Source: Candidatus Onthenecus intestinigallinarum (GTDB lineage: Bacteria; Bacillota; Clostridia; Christensenellales; Aristaeellaceae). From it: 64,000 bases of DNA. The position numbers and the translations under genes were made by a program. This document shows, in pieces, positions 60,117 through 64,000 of this stretch; position 1 is the stretch's first letter; each line of letters opens with the position of its first letter. The notes beneath the pieces are model-generated. The model did no database searches. It saw only the letters and a list, made by a program, of their open reading frames with translations, and had not been told where the DNA came from. The stretch covers positions 1 through 64,000 of the forward strand of contig DVFJ01000037.1 of NCBI GenBank assembly GCA_018713325.1, given 5' to 3'.

Positions 60117-60145
60117 TTGCAAAAAGGACGTCCAGGGTGTAAAAT
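60117..60145 (+). promoter_or_regulatory. Promoter of the degV gene
   Basis: TTGCAA (60117-60122) and TAAAAT (60140-60145) are 17 bp apart, leaving an 80-nt leader. Confidence 0.65.
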
Positions 60146-60231
60146 AAGTGAGGCATTGCGCCGGACTTTATTTTATTTGCACTTTTTCCAACCTAGGGCT
60201 ATCGGACCGACAAAACAGAGAGGATGATTGG

Positions 60232-61101
60232 ATGGAGAAGATCGCAGTTTTGACCGATTCGGCCTGCGACCTATCAGAGGAAATGCAAAGGGAAAACGGA
60301 ATCGACATCGTCAACTTCAAGATCGCGCTGGATGGTAACGCCTACACAGAGCGGGAGGATTTTACCCCGCAGGAATACTATGAGATGCTGCGCAATGCAA
60401 AGGGCGTTCCCACGACCTCTCAGGTGACGGCGCATGAGTTCCTGGAAAAGTTCAAGGCGTATGACGACGCGGGCGTGGAGCAGGTGCTCTATGTGAGCAT
60501 CAACTCCACCGGATCGGCAACCAACGCCGCCGCCCATCAGGCAGCCGAGCAGCTGCGCGAGGAGCGGCCCGACAGCGCCCTGCGCGTGCACATCGTCGAC
60601 AGCCACTGCTACTCCCTGGGCTACGGCTACCCCGTCGTACAGGCGGCGCAGGCGCTGCGCGCTGGCACGCCCATGGACGAGGTGATCGACCGGCTGGAGG
60701 ACACGTTCGCCCGCACGGAGATCCTGCTGTGCGCCTATTCGCTTAAGGTCATTCGCAAGTCCGGTCGCATTTCGGCGGCGGCTGCGATTGCGGGCGAACT
60801 GCTCGGGCTGCACCCGATCTTCACGCTCAACGACGGCGTGTCCGAAGTCGTGCGCAAGGTGCGCGGCGAAAAGGCGGCCGCCAGCGCCGCGGCTTCACTG
60901 ATGCGCGCGCGCATCGTCGAGGGCGGCGCATACGGCATCGCCGCGACGGATGAGCGCTATATTCGCGCGTATGCCGAGGCGTGCGAAAAGGCGGTTGGAT
61001 ATCCGCCGGCCTTCTGCGGATACCTGGGCGCGGCGGTCGCATCCAACACGGGTCCCGACGCCGTGGGCCTCATCTACATCGGCGAAAAAAGGCCGCGTTA
61101 A
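60232..61101 (+). CDS. DegV-family fatty-acid-binding protein
   Basis: A 289-residue DegV/FakB-type protein. AVLTDSACDLSEEM opens the family fold, PTTSQVTAHEFLEKF near 60 contributes to the ligand pocket, VYSxNSTGS-like sequence (YVSINSTGSATNAA) near 87 is the lipid-phosphate site, and LKVIRKSGRISAAAAIAGEL near 170 is the conserved 'l--L-k-GRi--a-a--g-ll' helix. FakB proteins present exogenous fatty acids to FakA kinase; fakA is not in the window. ATG 60232 follows AGAGGA. Confidence 0.9.
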   Translation: MEKIAVLTDSACDLSEEMQRENGIDIVNFKIALDGNAYTEREDFTPQEYYEMLRNAKGVPTTSQVTAHEFLEKFKAYDDAGVEQVLYVSINSTGSATNAAAHQAAEQLREERPDSALRVHIVDSHCYSLGYGYPVVQAAQALRAGTPMDEVIDRLEDTFARTEILLCAYSLKVIRKSGRISAAAAIAGELLGLHPIFTLNDGVSEVVRKVRGEKAAASAAASLMRARIVEGGAYGIAATDERYIRAYAEACEKAVGYPPAFCGYLGAAVASNTGPDAVGLIYIGEKRPR

Positions 61102-61106
61102 GGGCC

Positions 61107-61147
61107 GCGGGCGTCTGCGCAGAGGATGCGCGGACGCCCGCTTTTTT
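61107..61147 (+). terminator. degV terminator
   Basis: GCGGGCGTCTGCGC and the matching arm ending GGACGCCCGC (to 61141) form a long stem with one wobble pair, followed by six T (61142-61147). Confidence 0.88.
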
Positions 61148-61192
61148 GTGGAAAAAAAATTCCTTTTTCGGGAGCGGGAAACAAAAATCTCC

Positions 61193-61221
61193 TTGCGGAT
61201 TAACGTGCAATGTGGTATGCT
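61193..61221 (+). promoter_or_regulatory. Promoter of the two-domain unknown gene
   Basis: TTGCGG (61193-61198) and TATGCT (61216-61221) are 17 bp apart. Transcription would begin near 61228, supporting ATG 61258 over 61234 as start. Confidence 0.6.
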
Positions 61222-61257
61222 AATATTGTTTTTATGGAAGAACACGGACGGGGGCTG

Positions 61258-61932
61258 ATGAACGTGTCGGAACGCGAAACGCGCTCGTCGGAGATGAGCA
61301 GAGAGGTCGCCTGGAAAAACCTGATATGCAAAATTGACGGCGTACAGTCCGCGCGCGTGGTCTTTGGCGAGCGCGGAGAGGTGGAGGAGATCCACGTCAT
61401 CGCGGATGAGCGGCGCACCGCCAAGCAGGTGACGCGCGACATCCAGTCTGCCCTGATGGCCGCCTTTGACGCGGAGATCGACTATCGCGTCATCAGCGTA
61501 GCGCGCATCCCCGTGGAAGAAAGCCGGGAGGAGTCCCTTCCTGTCCAAAACGTCCGCCTGCTCTACGAGGGCATCGACCTGCATTCCCAGCGGGACAGCA
61601 TGTCTGTGGGCGTGCGGCTGGGCTGCGGCGACCGCGAGTATGAGGGACTGGCCTCCTGCCAGAGCGGCGCGTTCTCCCGTCAGCGCATGGTCGCCATGGC
61701 CACTGTGAGCGCGATCAACGAATTCATGGGCGCGCCTGTGTTTGAACTGATCGACGTGCAGACGGCGCAGGTCAGTGGACGGGCGGCCGTGCTGGCAAGC
61801 GTCAACTGCGTGAAGGGCCCCGAGCTGCTGCTCGGCGGCGCTTTCCTGCGCGACGATGCGGACAAGGCCGTCGTCAAGGCCACGATGGACGCCGTCAACC
61901 GCCGCGTGAGCTACATCAAGCGTTCCCTGTAA
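61258..61932 (+). CDS. Conserved two-domain protein of unknown function
   Basis: A 224-residue soluble protein. Residues about 15-80 (WKNLICKIDGVQSARVVFGE, then EEIHVIADERRTAKQVTRDIQS) form a small alpha/beta module. Residues about 100-224 form a second one with GVRLGCGDREYEGLASC and a late DKAVVKATMDAVNRR helix. From memory, proteins with 'EEIHVlad--R--Kqi-RDiqs' and '-A-V-ATLdAvNRrl' recur across Clostridia, without assigned function. ATG 61258 has a GGGG-rich site (61249-61254) close upstream. It precedes the 28-codon peptide gene and an HD-GYP gene. Confidence 0.75.
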   Translation: MNVSERETRSSEMSREVAWKNLICKIDGVQSARVVFGERGEVEEIHVIADERRTAKQVTRDIQSALMAAFDAEIDYRVISVARIPVEESREESLPVQNVRLLYEGIDLHSQRDSMSVGVRLGCGDREYEGLASCQSGAFSRQRMVAMATVSAINEFMGAPVFELIDVQTAQVSGRAAVLASVNCVKGPELLLGGAFLRDDADKAVVKATMDAVNRRVSYIKRSL

Positions 61933-62019
61933 CAGAAGCCCACTTTGCCATGCCTTTTTTCGCGCCTCTCATTTGACGAAACAGATCCGGCCACAACGGC
62001 ATCTTTCAAAGCGTAGCGG

Positions 62020-62072
62020 ATATAGCCTGCTCAACTAGCGGTAAGCAGAGCCTGTGAAACAGGAGGCTATAT
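62020..62072 (+). promoter_or_regulatory. Leader fold able to mask the peptide gene's ribosome site
   Basis: ATATAGCCT (62020-62028) pairs perfectly with AGGCTATAT (62064-62072), taking in the second half of AGGAGG (62061-62066). A nested CCTGT-GAA-ACAGG hairpin (62051-62063) covers the first half. Either form would hide the Shine-Dalgarno sequence. Confidence 0.6.
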
Positions 62073-62075
62073 ATC

Positions 62076-62162
62076 GTGAAGAAGATCATGCTGGCCGTCT
62101 CGGCGGTGGCTGCGTTCCTGCTCTCTTCCGGCGCCTTCTTTGGCTGGAACTGGAAGTACTAA
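62076..62162 (+). CDS. 28-residue secreted-peptide gene
   Basis: GTG 62076 is preceded by AGGAGG with 9 nt spacing and encodes a peptide beginning MKKIMLAVSAVAAFLLSSGA and ending FFGWNWKY before TAA. It has two lysines, a hydrophobic core of about 15 residues and an aromatic C-terminus. SSGA/FF is an acceptable signal-peptidase I site (Ser at -3, Ala at -1), which would release the octapeptide FFGWNWKY; uncleaved, it would be a small membrane peptide. It lies between a protein of unknown function and a membrane HD-GYP protein on the same strand. I do not recognise the family. The ribosome site and clean signal-like sequence argue that it is translated. Confidence 0.65.
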   Translation: MKKIMLAVSAVAAFLLSSGAFFGWNWKY

Positions 62163-62254
62163 GCTTTAGGTAGGATCATCTGGAACCATGCGGCCGGATC
62201 TGTTTCTATACATTCGGCCCCTGTTTGCACCGCCGCAGCAGGCGGAGGTAGCTG

Positions 62255-63538
62255 ATGAATAAAAGCCAAAAGGTCTACATCGCTTTCATATTTCTCGTTG
62301 GACTGTTGATTACGGCCGTGGACGTCATGCCCTCGGTGCTGATCGTTCGCGAGGCGGGGCCGTCCAACGCCCTGCCACAGATGGTCATCATGCTGGTGCT
62401 GATGGCCGTCTTTCGCTCCATTCCGCTACAGTTATCCGAAGAGCACATCGTAGACGTCTCCTTCATCATCGTGCTTGCGGCCGTCTTGACGATGGAGGCG
62501 TCGGTCGTGCAGCTGCTCTACGCGCTGAGCACGCCGCTTATGTTTGCGCGCGAGGGCCGGACGCAAAAGCTGGGCCTGAGCCTGTTGCACCGGCCGGTTC
62601 AGCTGCTGTTCAACACCTGTATCGTGCTGATCGCGCTCTCGTTTGCCAATGTGGTGTTCCTGCTCCTGGGCGGCAACAACGAGAGCTTCCGCATCCCGTA
62701 TTCGATCCTGCCCAGCACGCTGTTCTCCGCGGTCGTCATGGTCGTCAACCTGCTGCTGCTGCTCGTGCTCTTTGCCCTGGGCGGCGAGGACGTCCGCGGC
62801 AACCTGCGCGAGAACATCGTGGGCATTCTGCCCAACATCCTGGCGACGATGCCCGTCGGCATTCTGCTGGCCTATATGCTCAAACTGCCGGGCGGCGAAT
62901 ACCTGCTGGCAATCTTCATGCTGCCGCTGCTGCTGGCGCGGTATTCGTTCAAACTCTATGTGGAGAGCAAGGAGCAATACATCAACATGATCGCGGCGCT
63001 CTCCAGCGCCATCGAAGTCAAGGACCCCTATACCGAGGGCCATTCGCGCCGCGTGAGCGAATACGCCGTGCGCATCGCGCAGGTGATGAACCTGCCGCAC
63101 AAGCGCATCGCCGACCTGCGCGTGGCCGCCCTGCTGCATGATATCGGCAAGATCGGCGTCAACGATCAGGTGCTCCACAAGCACGGACCGCTCGACGACG
63201 AAGAATGGAAGATCGTACGCCAGCATCCGGTGATCGGCTATCGCATCATCAGCTCGCTCAACATCGCCGAGACGGCCAAGCAGGCGATCCTGCACCATCA
63301 CGAGCGATTTGACGGCAAGGGGTATCCCGACGGCAAGCCCCTGTCCGAGCTGCCGCTGGAGGTGGCCATCCTCTCCATCGCGGATGCGTTTGACGCGATG
63401 ACGAGCGACCGGCCCTACCGCAAGGCGATGCCCAAGGCGCGCGCGCTGGACGTGCTGCGCGCGGAGGCGGGCAACCAGTTCCACAGCGAGGTCGTCGCCG
63501 CAATGGAAGAAGTGGCCCGCACGCTCGACCTGCCTTGA
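62255..63538 (+). CDS. Membrane HD-GYP phosphodiesterase
   Basis: A 427-residue protein. Residues 1 to about 235 form seven or eight membrane spans of an uncharacterised sensor type (MASE-like; begins VYIAFIFLVGLLITAVDVMP). Residues about 240-427 are an HD-GYP domain: EVKDPYTEGHSRRVSEYA, LLHDIGKIGV (HD pair), HHHERFDGKGYPDG (GYP loop) and SIADAFDAMTSDRPYR, all metal and substrate residues present. It should hydrolyse cyclic di-GMP. ATG 62255 follows GGCGGAGG, which a CCGCC/GGCGG hairpin could partly cover. DUF5317 follows, a frequent partner. Confidence 0.92.
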   Translation: MNKSQKVYIAFIFLVGLLITAVDVMPSVLIVREAGPSNALPQMVIMLVLMAVFRSIPLQLSEEHIVDVSFIIVLAAVLTMEASVVQLLYALSTPLMFAREGRTQKLGLSLLHRPVQLLFNTCIVLIALSFANVVFLLLGGNNESFRIPYSILPSTLFSAVVMVVNLLLLLVLFALGGEDVRGNLRENIVGILPNILATMPVGILLAYMLKLPGGEYLLAIFMLPLLLARYSFKLYVESKEQYINMIAALSSAIEVKDPYTEGHSRRVSEYAVRIAQVMNLPHKRIADLRVAALLHDIGKIGVNDQVLHKHGPLDDEEWKIVRQHPVIGYRIISSLNIAETAKQAILHHHERFDGKGYPDGKPLSELPLEVAILSIADAFDAMTSDRPYRKAMPKARALDVLRAEAGNQFHSEVVAAMEEVARTLDLP

Positions 63539-63546
63539 TCCCTTCC

Positions 63547-63568
63547 GGCCCGCTTCGGCGGGCCTTCT
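63547..63568 (+). terminator. Hairpin after the HD-GYP gene
   Basis: GGCCCGC, loop TTCG, GCGGGCC (63547-63564), followed by TTCT. The short T-tract suggests a partial terminator or an intercistronic stability stem before DUF5317. Confidence 0.5.
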
Positions 63569-63593
63569 CATCAGGAAGCGGAGGAATGCCATC

Positions 63594-64000
63594 GTGATGC
63601 TCATTCTGGCGGCCGTGCCGGTCGCGCTGTGCCTGCTGCTGGCGCGCCGCAGGGGCGGCGGCCTGCGCCGGATCGCCCACAGCGAGATCCAGGCGCTGGC
63701 GCTGCCCATCCTGGCCTTTTTGCTGGAGGCTGCCTTTCAGGCAGCCTCCCGGTATGTCAGGCTGCCGGACGGCGCGCTCGCCCTGCAGGTGCCGATCCAG
63801 TATGCGGCGCTGCTGCTGTTCGCCTGGCGCAACCGGCGCTTTGACCCCGGCGCATGGGCCGCTGGCGCGGGCGCGCTGTGCAACTTCGCCGTCATCGCGC
63901 TCAACGGGTTTTGCATGCCCGTGTCGTCCACATCGCAGGCGGCCGGAATGCTCGCGGCAGGGGAGATCTACGGCTACGCGCTGCGGGATGCGTCCACGCG
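63594..64000 (+). CDS. DUF5317 membrane protein (partial, runs off the window)
   Basis: The visible 135 residues have an N-terminal span (LILAAVPVALCLLLA), RRIAHSEIQALALPILAFLL, then QYAALLLFAWRNRR and NFAVIALNGFCMPVS, the 'lNGg-MPv' motif typical of DUF5317 proteins, which sit beside HD-GYP genes in many Clostridia. GTG 63594 is taken because GGAGG (63580-63584) is 9 nt upstream; ATG 63597 is the alternative. Function is unknown. Confidence 0.8.
   Translation, partial: MMLILAAVPVALCLLLARRRGGGLRRIAHSEIQALALPILAFLLEAAFQAASRYVRLPDGALALQVPIQYAALLLFAWRNRRFDPGAWAAGAGALCNFAVIALNGFCMPVSSTSQAAGMLAAGEIYGYALRDAST

Larger units (their letters stand above)
61978..62206. repeat. 15-bp perfect inverted repeat bracketing the small peptide gene
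   Basis: GAAACAGATCCGGCC (61978-61992) and GGCCGGATCTGTTTC (62192-62206) are exact reverse complements. They enclose the leader, ribosome site and entire 28-codon gene, and could close a stem about 200 nt apart in the transcript. No target-site duplication or transposase is seen. Confidence 0.8.

Noticed and set aside
60180..60231. CCTAGGGCTATCGGACCGAC in the degV leader, partly like the CCTAGGGTTAT of the modA leader
   Set aside because: Only about 85 nt of leader with no terminator or extended fold. The shared short core is not enough to call a riboswitch.
62016..62075. Peptide-gene leader considered as a hammerhead ribozyme or cyclic-di-GMP riboswitch
   Set aside because: The CUGAUGA...GAAA core of hammerheads and the conserved blocks of both known c-di-GMP riboswitch classes are not present.

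Overview
The window is a GC-rich stretch of a Clostridia (Firmicutes) chromosome. Spo0A (55568-56350) with nearby 0A-box sequences points to an endospore-forming lineage or a descendant of one. The gene order plsX-acpP-rnc-smc-ftsY, the sortase B, the HD-GYP/DUF5317 pair and strong AGGAGG-type ribosome sites fit Gram-positive Clostridia. The genus cannot be fixed from the sequence; a gut-type lineage is only an inference from style (many small secreted proteins, secreted flavodoxins, a sialidase). I saw no rRNA, no recognisable tRNA and no CRISPR array.

Layout. 1-2.3 kb: remains of a mobile element (DUF3846-like end, truncated VirE-type primase, SNF2 helicase fragment, IS66 TnpA fragment). 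2.5-10.6 kb: a plus-strand redox cluster with LysR and MerR-type regulators, an aldo/keto reductase, three flavodoxins (two with signal peptides), a decarboxylase-cupin fusion, a DUF4405 membrane cytochrome-like protein, a secreted cyclophilin-like/DUF362 protein and an ArsP-like permease, ending in a decayed alcohol dehydrogenase. 11.3-16.9 kb: secreted M4 metalloprotease, glycerophosphodiesterase between two acetyltransferase remnants, and a sortase B with an Arg-rich repeat tail. 16.9-19.2 kb: CsoR regulator and P1B metal ATPase, each behind a promoter with a related operator. 20.0-30.4 kb: a molybdenum operon (modABC, moeA, a second molybdopterin-binding protein, moaA, a mobB-moaC fusion, mogA, moaE-like, a methyltransferase, xdhC, an NTPase) behind a promoter, structured leader and intrinsic terminator that look like a riboswitch.

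30.5-38.1 kb: kinase-like protein, duplicated-domain secreted protein, a two-component system with a PepSY protein, a sialidase-like protein, and an ECF sigma/anti-sigma pair. 38.2-40.3 kb (minus strand): a deacetylase and a broken GT2 glycosyltransferase. 40.3-41.6 kb: a second CsoR behind a perfect 27-bp palindrome, then a DMT transporter. 41.7-49.7 kb: housekeeping core (TrmH, DUF436, PlsX, ACP, RNase III, SMC, FtsY). 49.7-58.1 kb: membrane protein, RmuC, GNAT, UppP, GlpK, Spo0A, nucleoside hydrolase and XRE regulator. 58.4-64.0 kb: zinc-ribbon protein, TraX-like, DUF1622, DegV, then a conserved-looking group: a two-domain protein of unknown function, a 28-residue secreted-peptide gene, an HD-GYP phosphodiesterase and DUF5317.

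Most notable for novelty is 61.2-64.0 kb. The 28-codon peptide gene has a Shine-Dalgarno site that can be masked by its own leader, and it lies inside a 15-bp perfect inverted repeat directly upstream of a membrane HD-GYP protein. This could be a peptide signal coupled to cyclic-di-GMP turnover, but the sequence alone does not prove it.
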